Translations under genes and position numbers: made by a program
NCBI RefSeq assembly: GCF_000732615.1
Contig: NZ_JPGL01000018.1
Location: 62,001-126,000 of the forward strand
Origin: Burkholderia paludis
GTDB lineage: Bacteria; Pseudomonadota; Gammaproteobacteria; Burkholderiales; Burkholderiaceae
Direction: 5' to 3'
DNA length: 64,000 nt
The notes under the pieces: generated by a model
What the model saw: only the letters and a program-made list of their open reading frames with translations
What the model was told of the DNA's origin: nothing
The model's database searches: none
Part shown: positions 53,145-62,473 of the stretch, piece after piece
How the letters are laid out: each line of letters starts with the position of its first letter
Numbering within the stretch: the first letter of the stretch is position 1

Positions 53145-55826
53145 ATGACCGCACCTCTCGCACTACCCGACATCGATCCGCAGGAAACCCGCGAATGGCT
53201 CGATGCGCTCGAATCCGTGATCGCGCTCGAAGGCCGTCCGCGCGCGCACTACCTGCTCGACCAGCTCGCCGATCTCGACGCGGCGCGCCACGGCGACCTG
53301 CACGGCCGCGTGACGACCGCATACGTGAACTCCGTGCCGCGCGAGCGGCAGCCGGCCTATCCGGGCGATCTCGCGCTCGAGCGGCGCCTGAACGCGATGA
53401 TCCGCTGGAACGCCATGGTGATGGTGCTGCGGGCGGGCCGGCATTCGAACGTCGGCGGCCACATCGCAACCTACCAGTCGGCCGCGGTGCTGTACGACGT
53501 CGGCTTCGATCACTTCTTCCGCGGCCGCACCGATAGCTTCGACGGCGACATGGTGTACATCCAGGGGCACTCGGCGCCCGGCATCTATGGCCGCGCGTAC
53601 CTGGAGGGCCGCATCACCGATGCGCAGCTCGACAACTTCCGCCGCGAGACCGGCCGCGAAGCGGGACGCGACGGGCTGTCGTCGTATCCACATCCGCGCC
53701 TGATGCCGGACTTCTGGCAATTCCCCACCGTGTCGATGGGGCTCGGGCCGCTCACCGCCGCGTACCAGGCGCGCTTCATGCGCTACCTCGAATACCGCGG
53801 GCTGAAAGCGCACCAGGGCCGCAAGGTCTGGGCCTTTCTCGGCGACGGGGAAATGGACCAGCCCGAATCGCTCGCCGCGATCTCGCTGGCCGGGCGGGAA
53901 CGGCTCGACAACCTGATCTTCGTCGTCAATTGCAACCTGCAGCGCCTCGACGGCCCCGTACGCGGCAACGGCAAGGTCATCCAGGAACTCGAGGGCACGT
54001 TCCGCGCGGCCGGCTGGAACGTCGTCAAGGTGATCTGGGGCGGCGGCTGGGACCGGCTGCTCGAGCGCGACACGACGGGCCTGCTGCGCCAGCGCATGAT
54101 GGAATGCGTCGACGGCGACTACCAGACCTTCAAGTCGCAAAGCGGCGCGTACGTGCGCGAGCATTTCTTCGGCAAGTATCCCGAACTGCTCGACCTGGTC
54201 GCCGACCTGTCCGATGACGACATCTGGAAGCTGGCGCGCGGCGGCCACGACCCCGAAAAGGTGCACGCCGCCTATGCGCAGGCCATGCGCACGGATGGAC
54301 GGCCGACCGTCGTGCTCGCGAAGACGGTCAAGGGCTTCGGCATGGGCGAAGCCGGCGAAGGCCAGAACGTGAACCACCAGTTGAAGAAGATGAGCGCCGA
54401 CGCGGTACGCGCGTTCCGCGACCGCTTCGCGCTGCCGGTCAGCGATGCGCAACTCGACGAACTGCCCTACCTGAAACCCGAACCGGGCAGCGCCGAGGCA
54501 CGCTATTTCGCGGCGCGCCGCGCGGCGCTCGGCGGCCACGTGCCGGCCCGCTTCCACGATACGTCGCCGCTGCCGGTGCCGCCGCTCGACGCGTTCGACG
54601 GCCAGCTCAAGGACAGCGGCGAGCGCGGGCTGTCGACGACGATGGCGTTCGTGCGGATCCTCGGCACGCTGCTGAAGGACCCGGCGCTCGGCAAGCTCGT
54701 CGTGCCGATCGTGCCCGACGAATCGCGCACGTTCGGGATGGAAGGCCTGTTCCGCCAGATCGGCATCCACTCGCATCTCGGCCAGCTCTATACGCCGCAG
54801 GACGCGGGCCAGCTCAGCTACTACAAGGAAGCGAAGGACGGACAGATCCTGCAGGAAGGCATCAACGAGTCGGGCGCGATCGCGTCGTGGATCGCGGCCG
54901 GCACCGCATACAGCAACCACGGCCTGCCGACGATCCCCTTCTACATCTTCTATTCGATGTTCGGGCTGCAGCGCGTCGGCGATCTCGCGTGGGCGGCCGG
55001 CGACGCGCGTACGCGCGGCTTCCTGCTCGGCGCGACGTCGGGCCGCACGACGCTGATGGGCGAAGGGCTGCAGCACGACGACGGGCACAGCCACGTGCTG
55101 TCGTCGGTGATCCCGAACTGCGTCTCGTACGATCCGACCTATGCGTACGAACTCGCGGTGATCGTGCGCGACGGCCTGCGACGGATGTTCGCGGAGCAGG
55201 AAGACGTCTACTACTACATCACGCTGCTCAACGAGAACTACCCGCATCCGGCGCTGCCCGACGGCGCGGAGGCCGGCATCCTCAAGGGGCTCTATCTGCT
55301 GCGCGACGGCGCGGCGCGCGCCGGCGTGCCGCACGTGCAGTTGCTGGGCAGCGGCGCGATCCTGCGCGAAGTGATCGCCGCGGGCGACCTGCTCGCCCGG
55401 GACTTCGGCGTGTCGAGCGACGTGTGGAGCGCGACCAGCCTGACCGAGCTGCGCCGCGACGGGCTCGCGGCGGAACGCTGGAACCTGCTGCACCCGGACG
55501 CGCCGCCGCGCGTGCCCTACGTGCAGCAATGCCTCGGCGGCCGCACCGGGCCGGCGGTCGTCGCGACCGACTACATGAAGATCGTCGGCGACCAGATCCG
55601 CGCGTTCGTCGACGGGCGGCGCTTCGTGTCGCTCGGCACCGACGGCTTCGGACGCTCGGATACGCGCGAGGCGCTGCGCACGTTCTTCGAAGTCGACCGG
55701 CACTTCATCGCGATTGCAGCGCTGAAGGCGCTCGCCGACGACGGCACGATTCCGCGTACGCGTGTCGGCGAGGCCATCCGCCGCTACGGCATCGACATCG
55801 ACAAGGTCGATCCGGCCTCCGTGTAA
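53145..55826 (+). CDS. aceE: Pyruvate dehydrogenase E1 component, homodimeric AceE type (orphan copy)
   Basis: 893-residue 2-oxo acid dehydrogenase E1. The thiamine diphosphate site runs from GDGEMDQPES (residue 233) to NCNLQ (262-264). HSNVGGHIATYQSAAVLYDVGFDHFF, then YIQGHSAPGIYGRAYLEG and the C-terminal DGFGRSD are all AceE hallmarks. It normally decarboxylates pyruvate and feeds a lipoyl E2. No aceF or lpd lies beside it, unlike the usual aceEF operon, so this looks like a second, regulated E1. Start MTAPLALPD at 53145 follows CTGGAGAC; an upstream ATG at 53028 would overlap the operator. Confidence 0.92.
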   Translation: MTAPLALPDIDPQETREWLDALESVIALEGRPRAHYLLDQLADLDAARHGDLHGRVTTAYVNSVPRERQPAYPGDLALERRLNAMIRWNAMVMVLRAGRHSNVGGHIATYQSAAVLYDVGFDHFFRGRTDSFDGDMVYIQGHSAPGIYGRAYLEGRITDAQLDNFRRETGREAGRDGLSSYPHPRLMPDFWQFPTVSMGLGPLTAAYQARFMRYLEYRGLKAHQGRKVWAFLGDGEMDQPESLAAISLAGRERLDNLIFVVNCNLQRLDGPVRGNGKVIQELEGTFRAAGWNVVKVIWGGGWDRLLERDTTGLLRQRMMECVDGDYQTFKSQSGAYVREHFFGKYPELLDLVADLSDDDIWKLARGGHDPEKVHAAYAQAMRTDGRPTVVLAKTVKGFGMGEAGEGQNVNHQLKKMSADAVRAFRDRFALPVSDAQLDELPYLKPEPGSAEARYFAARRAALGGHVPARFHDTSPLPVPPLDAFDGQLKDSGERGLSTTMAFVRILGTLLKDPALGKLVVPIVPDESRTFGMEGLFRQIGIHSHLGQLYTPQDAGQLSYYKEAKDGQILQEGINESGAIASWIAAGTAYSNHGLPTIPFYIFYSMFGLQRVGDLAWAAGDARTRGFLLGATSGRTTLMGEGLQHDDGHSHVLSSVIPNCVSYDPTYAYELAVIVRDGLRRMFAEQEDVYYYITLLNENYPHPALPDGAEAGILKGLYLLRDGAARAGVPHVQLLGSGAILREVIAAGDLLARDFGVSSDVWSATSLTELRRDGLAAERWNLLHPDAPPRVPYVQQCLGGRTGPAVVATDYMKIVGDQIRAFVDGRRFVSLGTDGFGRSDTREALRTFFEVDRHFIAIAALKALADDGTIPRTRVGEAIRRYGIDIDKVDPASV

Positions 55827-55880
55827 TCGTGCGGCGCGCGGCAGGCAGGATCGCACCGGACTGCCGCGTCGCGCCATACG

Positions 55881-57416
55881 CTACCGCCCCGCCTGCGCGA
55901 GCGGGCCCGGTGCGCGCGCGGCCGTTCCCGACGGCCAGCCGCCCGCGAGCGCCTTGTACAGCGCAACCGTCGACGCGGCGCCGCGCATGCGCCCGTCGGC
56001 CGCCGCATCCTGCGCCTGCAGAAGCGTGCGTTGCGCGTCGAGCACTTCGTAGTAGTCGATCGCACCGGCCGAGAAGCGCGCCTGCGCCAGTTGCGCGGCG
56101 CGCGCGCTGTCGGTCGCGGCCCGCACCAGATGGTCCGTCTCGTCACGCGTGCGGGCGACGCGCAGCAGTGCGTTCTCGGTTTCCTCCAGCGCCCCGAGCA
56201 CGGTCTGCCGGTATTGCGCGAGCTGGCCGGCCGCTTCCGCGTCGCTCGCGGCGATCCGCGCGCGCACGCGGCCGACGTCGAGGAACGACCAGTCGACGCC
56301 GAGCGCGATCAGGTTCGTGTCGCTGCCCGCACGGAAGAACCCGTAGCTGCTCGTCGCGCTGCCGAGCAGCCCCGACAGCGTGAAGCGCGGAAACAGGTCG
56401 GCCGTCGCGACGCCGATGCGCGCGGTCGCCGCGTGCAGCCGCGCCTCGGCGGCCGCGACGTCGGGACGCCGCCGCAACAGGTCGCCCGGCGCACCGGGAT
56501 CGACGTCGGCGGCCAGCGCGGGCAGCGGCACCGGCGTGCCCGTCGTCGCCGCCGCCTTCGGCGGATCGAGGCGCCCGATCAGCGCATCCGGCGTCCGGCC
56601 GGTCAGCACCGCGAGCCGGTGCTCGTCCACGCCGATCGCGGCTTCGAACACGGCGATCCGCGAGGTCGTCGATTCGTACTGCGCACGGGCCCGCGCCGCG
56701 TCGAGTTCGGACCCGCGCCCCGCGCCGACGCGCGCATTGATCAGCGCGAGCGTCTGCTTCTGGTTGTCGGCGTTCTCGCGCGCGATCCGCAACCGCTCCT
56801 GCGAGCCGCGCAGATCGACGTACGTGCTCGCGACCTCCGCGGCGATCGCGACGCGCACCGCGCGCACATCCGCCGCGCTGGCGGCCGTTTCCGCACGCTG
56901 CGACTCGATCGAACGGCGGACGCGGCCGAACAGGTCGAGTTCCCACGCGGCGTTGATGCCGACGCTGGACGTCGGCGTGTCGCGCTGGCTGCGCGGCGCG
57001 CCGAACGCCTGATCCTTGCTCGTCAACTGATGGCCGATCTGGCCGCTCGCGGTGATCGTCGGGTAACGGTCGAACGTTGCCTGCGACAGCAGCGCATTCG
57101 ATGCGTCGTAGCGCGACACGGCAACCTGCAGATCCTGGTTCGCCGCAAGCGCCGCGTCGATCAGTTGCGTCAGCGCGGGATCGCCGAAGCCGCGCCAGAA
57201 TGCGGCATCGGCGTCGGCCGACGCATCGGGCGGCGTATTGGACGATGTATCGGACGACGTATCGGGCTTCGCCGCATCGGGCGGCAGCGCCGGGTGCGCA
57301 TCGCGCGCGAACCGCGCGGCCGTGGCCGTGTCGGGCCGCCTGAAATCGGGGCCGACCGCGCAGGCGGCGAGCGTCACCGACATCGCGAGCGCGGAAAGAC
57401 GGAAAACGGCGCTCAT
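55881..57416 (-). CDS. RND efflux outer-membrane lipoprotein (OprN/OpcM-like, NodT family)
   Basis: 511-residue outer-membrane channel. Signal peptide with lipobox LAAC (cysteine about residue 19) then AVGPDFRRPD, the standard start of NodT-family proteins. Two OEP repeats include AAWELDLFGRVRRSIESQRAE and GVDWSFLDVGRVRARIAAS. A low-complexity Asp/Ser/Thr-rich insert (DTSSDTSSNTPPDASADADA) lies at about 53-72, unusual for the family. Its ATG overlaps the pump gene's stop by four bases. Confidence 0.9.
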   Translation of the reverse strand: MSAVFRLSALAMSVTLAACAVGPDFRRPDTATAARFARDAHPALPPDAAKPDTSSDTSSNTPPDASADADAAFWRGFGDPALTQLIDAALAANQDLQVAVSRYDASNALLSQATFDRYPTITASGQIGHQLTSKDQAFGAPRSQRDTPTSSVGINAAWELDLFGRVRRSIESQRAETAASAADVRAVRVAIAAEVASTYVDLRGSQERLRIARENADNQKQTLALINARVGAGRGSELDAARARAQYESTTSRIAVFEAAIGVDEHRLAVLTGRTPDALIGRLDPPKAAATTGTPVPLPALAADVDPGAPGDLLRRRPDVAAAEARLHAATARIGVATADLFPRFTLSGLLGSATSSYGFFRAGSDTNLIALGVDWSFLDVGRVRARIAASDAEAAGQLAQYRQTVLGALEETENALLRVARTRDETDHLVRAATDSARAAQLAQARFSAGAIDYYEVLDAQRTLLQAQDAAADGRMRGAASTVALYKALAGGWPSGTAARAPGPLAQAGR

Positions 57417-60400
57417 CGGTTTTCTCCTTCGAGGGTGCCGTGGTGTTCGCTCCACACGGCCGGCGTGCCGCCCGCGAGTTTGCGGATCGCCACATAGAAC
57501 ACGGGCGTCAGGAACAGCCCGAACAGCGTGACGCCCAGCATCCCCGCGAACACGGAGATGCCGGTGGCCGCCCGCACTTCACTGCCCGCGCCGGTGCCGA
57601 TCAGGAGCGGCACCGAGCCCGCGATGAACGCGACCGACGTCATCACGATCGGGCGCAGCCGCAGCTTGCACGCGTCGAGCGCGGCTTCGATCACGCCCTT
57701 GCCCTGGATCTCGAGCTCGCGCGCGAACTCGACGATCAGGATCGCGTTCTTGCACGCGAGGCCCATCAGCACGACGAGACCGACCTGCACGAACACGTTG
57801 TTGTCGCCGCCGGACAGCCACACGCCGAACAGCGCGGCGCAGATGCACACCGGCACGATCAGGATCACCGCGAGCGGCAGCGTCCAGCTTTCGTACAGCG
57901 ACGCGAGCACCAGGAACACGAGCATCACCGCGAGCGGAAACACGACGATCGCCGCGTTGCTCTGCGTGACCTGCTGGTAGCTGAGATCGGTCCATTCGAG
58001 CGTGATGCCCGGCGGCAGCACCTCCTTCGCGATCTGCTGGAGCTTCCCGATCGCCTGCGACGACGACATCACCTTCGGATCGGCGTCGCCGATCAGGCTG
58101 GCGGCCGGATAGCCGTTGTAGCGGACCACCGGGTCGGGCCCGTACGCAGGCGCCACCGTCACCATCGAGCCGATCGGCACCATCTCGCCCTTCGCATTGC
58201 GCGTGCGCAGGTTCGCGATGTCGGCGGCCGTCTGCCGGTGGCCGGCATCCGCCTGCGCCATCACGCGGTACACGCGGCCGAACAGGTTGAAGTCGTTCAC
58301 GTACATCGAGCCGAGATAGACCTGCAGCGTGCTGAACAGGTCGGTCAGCGCGACGCCCTGCGCTTTCGCCTTCAACCGGTCGACCTTGACCTCGAGCTGC
58401 GGGATGTTCGCCTGGTACGAGCTGACGGGATAGCTCATCCCCGGCGTCTTCGCGACCGCGGCCTGGAACGCCTCGAGCGCGTTCTGCAACGCCCCGTAGC
58501 CGAGCCCGCCGCGATCCTCCAGGTACAGCGCATAGCCCGAGCCGTTGCCGAGCCCCTGAATGGGCGGCGGCATCAGCGCATAGGTGATGCCGCTGCCGAT
58601 CGCCGCGAAGCGCGCGTTCAGGTCCGCATTGATCTGCGCGGCGCTGCGGTGGCGCTGGTCGAACGGCTTCAGGATCACGTACGAGTTCGTGATGTTCGGC
58701 GTGTTCACGCCCTGCAGCGCGTTCAGCCCGGCGAACGCCGGCACCATCTCGACGCCCTCGGTGCCCAGCGCGATCTTCGTCATCTGCTCGGTCACCTCGC
58801 TGGTGCGCGCGAGCGAGGCGCCTTCCGGCAGCTTCGCGCCCGCGAACAGGTACAGCTTGTCCTGCACGGGGATGAAGCCGCCCGGCACCGCGTCGAGCAG
58901 CAGCGCGGTCGCCGCGAGCAGCGCCGCATAGACGGTGAACACCGCGCCGCGCCGCTTCAGCGTGCGGCCGACGAAGCCGTGGTAGCGCTCCGAACTCCGG
59001 TCGAAGAAGCGGTTGAACGGACGGAACAGCCAGCCGAACGCCCGGTCGATTCCGCGCGTGAGCGCGTCCTTCGGTGCGCCGTGCGGGCGCAGCAGCTTCG
59101 CGGCAAGCGCGGGCGACAGCGTCAGCGAGTTGATCGCGGAGATCACCGTCGAAATCGCGATGGTCACCGCGAACTGCCGGTAGAACTGGCCCGTGACGCC
59201 CGACATGAACGCCATCGGCACGAACACCGCGCACAGCACGAGCGCGATCGCGACGATCGGCCCCGACACCTCGCGCATCGCCTGGTGCGCGGCGTCGCGC
59301 GGGCTCAGGCCCTGCGCGATGTTGCGCTCGACGTTCTCGACCACCACGATCGCATCGTCGACGACGATCCCGATCGCGAGCACGAGCCCGAACAGCGTCA
59401 GCGTGTTGATCGAATAGCCGAGCAGATAGAGCCATGCGAACGTGCCGACGACCGACACGGGCACCGCGACGAGCGGAATGATCGACGCACGCCAGGTCTG
59501 CAGGAACAGGATCACCACCAGCACGACCAGCACGACGGCCTCGATCAGCGTGTGCTGCACCGCGCGGATCGACTCGCGCACGAACACCGTCGGGTCCCAC
59601 ACGGGGCGATACGCGACACCGGGCGGGAAGCGCTTCGACAGTTCGTCGAGCTTCGCATACACGGCCTTCGCGACGTCGAGCGCATTCGCGCCCGGCGACA
59701 GGAAGATGCCGACCACCGCCGATTGCCTGTCGTTGAAATACGAGCGCAGCGTGTAGTCGCCCGCGCCGAGCTCGACGCGCGCGACGTCAGACAGCTTCAC
59801 GACCTGGCCGTCGTCGCCGTTGCGCAGCACGATGTCGCCGAATTCCTGCACCGTGCGCAGGCGGCCGCGCACGTTGATCGAGACGAGGAAGTCGTTTTTC
59901 TTCGGCGACGGTTCCGCGCCGAGCTGGCCGGCCGACACCTGCACGTTCTGCTCGCGCACGGCCGCGATCACGTCGCTCGCGGTCAGCCCGCGCGATGCGA
60001 GCCGGTTCGGGTCGAGCCACAGCCGCATCGCGTAATCGCCGGAACCGTACACGCCGACGTCGCCGATCCCGGTGAGCCGCGACAGCTCGTCCTTCACGTG
60101 CAGCGTCAGGTAGTTGCGCAGGTACAGCGAATCGCGGCTGTTGTCCGGCGAATAGAGGCTCACGTACATCAGCGGCGTCGGCGACTGCTTCTGCGTCGTC
60201 ACGCCGTACTGGCGCACCTCGTCGGGCAGGCGCGACAGCGCCTGGCTCACGCGGTTCTGCACGCGCACGGCGGCCGTGTCCGGATCGACGCCCTGCAGGA
60301 ACGTGACGACGACCTGCAGGCTGCCGTCCGACCCGGCGACCGACTTCATGTACATGATGCCTTCGACGCCGTTGATCGCCTCTTCCAGCGGTTCGGCGAC

Positions 60401-60586
60401 CGATTCGGCGATTTCCTTCGGGTTCGCGCCCGGGTAGGTCGCGCGCACGACGACGCTCGGCGGCACGACTTCCGGATATTCGCCGGCCGGCAGCATCGGG
60501 ATCGAGATCAGGCCGATCGCGAAGATGACGATCGACAGCACGACCGCGAAGATCGGCCGGTCGATGAAGAATCGGGAGAAATCCAT
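57413..60586 (-). CDS. RND multidrug efflux pump, HAE1 family (MexF-like)
   Basis: 1057-residue inner-membrane transporter. It has the HAE1 start MDFSRFFIDRPIFAVVLSI, twelve membrane helices around two large periplasmic loops, and the proton-relay Asp pair in GIVVDDAIVVVENVERN. GANPKEIAESVAEPLEEAINGVEGI is the usual porter-domain entry. Overall it is closest in character to MexF/CeoB-type pumps of MexEF-OprN systems, which export chloramphenicol, fluoroquinolones and trimethoprim. The gene starts 13 bp after the adaptor gene. Confidence 0.93.
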   Translation of the reverse strand: MDFSRFFIDRPIFAVVLSIVIFAIGLISIPMLPAGEYPEVVPPSVVVRATYPGANPKEIAESVAEPLEEAINGVEGIMYMKSVAGSDGSLQVVVTFLQGVDPDTAAVRVQNRVSQALSRLPDEVRQYGVTTQKQSPTPLMYVSLYSPDNSRDSLYLRNYLTLHVKDELSRLTGIGDVGVYGSGDYAMRLWLDPNRLASRGLTASDVIAAVREQNVQVSAGQLGAEPSPKKNDFLVSINVRGRLRTVQEFGDIVLRNGDDGQVVKLSDVARVELGAGDYTLRSYFNDRQSAVVGIFLSPGANALDVAKAVYAKLDELSKRFPPGVAYRPVWDPTVFVRESIRAVQHTLIEAVVLVVLVVILFLQTWRASIIPLVAVPVSVVGTFAWLYLLGYSINTLTLFGLVLAIGIVVDDAIVVVENVERNIAQGLSPRDAAHQAMREVSGPIVAIALVLCAVFVPMAFMSGVTGQFYRQFAVTIAISTVISAINSLTLSPALAAKLLRPHGAPKDALTRGIDRAFGWLFRPFNRFFDRSSERYHGFVGRTLKRRGAVFTVYAALLAATALLLDAVPGGFIPVQDKLYLFAGAKLPEGASLARTSEVTEQMTKIALGTEGVEMVPAFAGLNALQGVNTPNITNSYVILKPFDQRHRSAAQINADLNARFAAIGSGITYALMPPPIQGLGNGSGYALYLEDRGGLGYGALQNALEAFQAAVAKTPGMSYPVSSYQANIPQLEVKVDRLKAKAQGVALTDLFSTLQVYLGSMYVNDFNLFGRVYRVMAQADAGHRQTAADIANLRTRNAKGEMVPIGSMVTVAPAYGPDPVVRYNGYPAASLIGDADPKVMSSSQAIGKLQQIAKEVLPPGITLEWTDLSYQQVTQSNAAIVVFPLAVMLVFLVLASLYESWTLPLAVILIVPVCICAALFGVWLSGGDNNVFVQVGLVVLMGLACKNAILIVEFARELEIQGKGVIEAALDACKLRLRPIVMTSVAFIAGSVPLLIGTGAGSEVRAATGISVFAGMLGVTLFGLFLTPVFYVAIRKLAGGTPAVWSEHHGTLEGENR

Positions 60587-60599
60587 CGTGTCGCTCCCG

Positions 60600-61817
60600 T
60601 TATTGCACGGCCGGCGCGCCGGCGTCGGCGACGGCCTGCGCACCGTCGCGCGGGCCATTGCCCGCACCGCCGGCGTCGGCGCGCGCGGGCAGCGCCTTCG
60701 GCTTCACCTGCGCACCGGGGTAGTAGATCCGCTGCACGCCATCGACGACCACCCGGTCGCCCGGCTGCAGCCCCTTCTCGACGATGCGCTCGCCGTCCAG
60801 CCCGCGCCCGACCGTCACGTCGCGGCGCAGCGCCTTGTCCCCGGGCCCGATCACGTAGACGTACTTGCGGTCCTGGTCGGTCAGCACGGCCTTGTCGTCG
60901 ACGAGCAGCGCATCCTGGTCGCGGCCGCTGACGAGTTGCACGCGCGCATACAGGCCCGGCGTGAACGTGCGGTCCGCGTTCGTCAGCCGCACGCGCGCGC
61001 GGATCGTGCCGGTTTGCGGGTCGAGCCGGTTGTCGAGGAAGTCGACGGTGCCCGCATGCGGGAAACCCGCCTCGTTCGCGAGGCCGACGCGCACGGGATC
61101 GGCGCCGATCGCGCGATGCTTCGGATCGGCGCGCCGCGCGTTGTAGCGCAGGTAGTTCTGTTCGTCGCAGTCGAAATACACGTAGACGGGGTCCTGCGAC
61201 ACGACGGTCGTCAGCAGCGTATCGTCCGCACGCGCAAGGTTGCCGACGGTCGCGACCGCGCGGCCGACACGGCCCGCGATCGGCGCGCGCACCTCGGTGA
61301 AGCCGAGATTGAGCTTCGCATCGGCGACGGCCGCGTCGGCCGCCTGAAGATCCGCACGCGCCTGCTCGGCGGTGGCGCGCGCGTTGTCGAGTTCCTCCTG
61401 CGACGTCGCATGCGCATCGATCAGCGTCTGCACGCGCCTGAGCTGTACGTTCGCGAGGCTCGCGGCCGCGCGGGCCCGCTGCTGCTGCGCGTTCGCGCGT
61501 TCGAGCGCGATCCGGTACGGGCGCGGGTCGATCTCGAACAGCAGCGCGCCCTGCGCGACCATGTCGCCTTCCTTGTAGGCGACGCGCTGCAGATAGCCGC
61601 TCACGCGCGGCCGCAGCTCGACCGCGTCGACCGCTTCGACACGGCCGTTGAATTCGTCCGCAAGGCGGATCGTGCGCGGCGCGACGGTGGCGACGCCGAC
61701 TTCGGGAAGGGAGGGTGCCGACGATGCGCCTTTGCCGTCGTGACAGCCCGACAACGCCAGCAGCAGGGCGCAGGCGGCGCCCAAAGGCGACGTCCTGCGT
61801 AGGGATAAGGAAAGCAT
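60600..61817 (-). CDS. RND periplasmic adaptor lipoprotein (MexE-like)
   Basis: 405-residue membrane fusion protein. Lipobox LSGC (cysteine about residue 24), lipoyl half GRVEAVDAVELRPRVSGYLQRVAY, a helical hairpin (about 100-170), second half LGFTEVRAPIAGRVGRAVAT and the MexE-type LYARVQLVSGRDQDALLVDDKAVL. It is the first gene of the pump operon and starts 30 bp from a promoter with a 19-bp spacer governed by SoxR. Confidence 0.9.
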   Translation of the reverse strand: MLSLSLRRTSPLGAACALLLALSGCHDGKGASSAPSLPEVGVATVAPRTIRLADEFNGRVEAVDAVELRPRVSGYLQRVAYKEGDMVAQGALLFEIDPRPYRIALERANAQQQRARAAASLANVQLRRVQTLIDAHATSQEELDNARATAEQARADLQAADAAVADAKLNLGFTEVRAPIAGRVGRAVATVGNLARADDTLLTTVVSQDPVYVYFDCDEQNYLRYNARRADPKHRAIGADPVRVGLANEAGFPHAGTVDFLDNRLDPQTGTIRARVRLTNADRTFTPGLYARVQLVSGRDQDALLVDDKAVLTDQDRKYVYVIGPGDKALRRDVTVGRGLDGERIVEKGLQPGDRVVVDGVQRIYYPGAQVKPKALPARADAGGAGNGPRDGAQAVADAGAPAVQ

Positions 61818-61847
61818 GATGCCTCGCGACGGGTTAAACTGCCGCGT

Positions 61848-61878
61848 AGCATAAAAGTTGAAGTTAACTTCAAGTCAA
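61848..61878 (-). promoter_or_regulatory. SoxR-controlled promoter of the RND operon with 19-bp spacer
   Basis: On the minus strand: TTGACT (61878-61873), 19-bp spacer, TATGCT (61853-61848). The spacer contains the perfect palindrome TTGAAGTTAACTTCAA (61858-61873), close to the enterobacterial SoxR box. An overlong 19-bp spacer with a central palindrome is the hallmark of MerR-family activated promoters. Confidence 0.85.
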
Positions 61879-61896
61879 GCTTTCCCGGAGGACGTC

Positions 61897-62379
61897 ATGG
61901 GTATCCAGGAAACCCCGCAATGGCCGCTGATGTCGATCCGCGAAGTGGCCGCGCGCAGCGGCGTACCGGCGTCGACGCTGCGGTTCTACGAAACGCGCGG
62001 GCTCATCAAGTCGCATCGCAACGGTTCGAGCCATCGCCACTATTCGCGCGCGGTGCTGCGGCTGATCGCGTTCATCGTGTTCGCGCAGAAGATCGGCTAT
62101 ACGCTCGACGAGATTGCCGAGCAGCTCGTCAGCCTGCCCGAGGACACCGCGCCGTGCAACAAGGACTGGCAGCGGCTGTCGCGCGGCTGGAAGCAGCGCG
62201 TCGCGAGCCGGATCGAGGAGCTGCAGCGGCTCTACATCAACCTCGACGAATGCATCGGCTGCGGCTGCCTGTCGCTGAAGCGCTGCAAGCTGACCAATCC
62301 GGACGACCGCGCGGGCCGCAACGGGCCCGGCGCGCGGCGCTGGCTCGGCGACGCACCGCCCACGGATCTCGACACCTGA
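61897..62379 (+). CDS. soxR: SoxR, redox-sensing MerR-family activator
   Basis: 160-residue iron-sulfur regulator. MerR helix-turn-helix at the N-terminus (MSIREVAARSGVPASTLRFYETRGL). The [2Fe-2S] cluster cysteines are at 119, 122, 124 and 130 (CIGCGCLSLKRC), the same positions as in E. coli SoxR. Start MGIQETPQ at 61897 follows CCGGAGGAC. In non-enteric bacteria SoxR usually controls efflux pumps and oxygenases directly, without SoxS; here the target is clearly the divergent RND operon. An in-frame ATG at 61858 would put the start inside the operator. Confidence 0.95.
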   Translation: MGIQETPQWPLMSIREVAARSGVPASTLRFYETRGLIKSHRNGSSHRHYSRAVLRLIAFIVFAQKIGYTLDEIAEQLVSLPEDTAPCNKDWQRLSRGWKQRVASRIEELQRLYINLDECIGCGCLSLKRCKLTNPDDRAGRNGPGARRWLGDAPPTDLDT

Positions 62380-62473
62380 CGTGTGTTCCGGGCGCGGTGC
62401 GCGATGCGCGAACCGGGGCCGACCGCCGCGCCTTGACGCGACGTGACCGCGCGCGTTGCGCGCATCGCCCGGC

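Noticed and set aside
53163..55877. 904-residue minus-strand ORF opposite aceE
   Set aside because: Shadow of aceE; no motif on this strand while the plus strand has the full thiamine diphosphate enzyme signature.
57440..60931. 1163-residue plus-strand ORF opposite the RND pump
   Set aside because: Consists almost only of Arg, His, Asp, Gln and Ala; a reverse-frame shadow of the pump gene.
61858..61896. Upstream in-frame ATG for soxR
   Set aside because: It starts within the SoxR box and would place the cluster cysteines off their conserved numbering.
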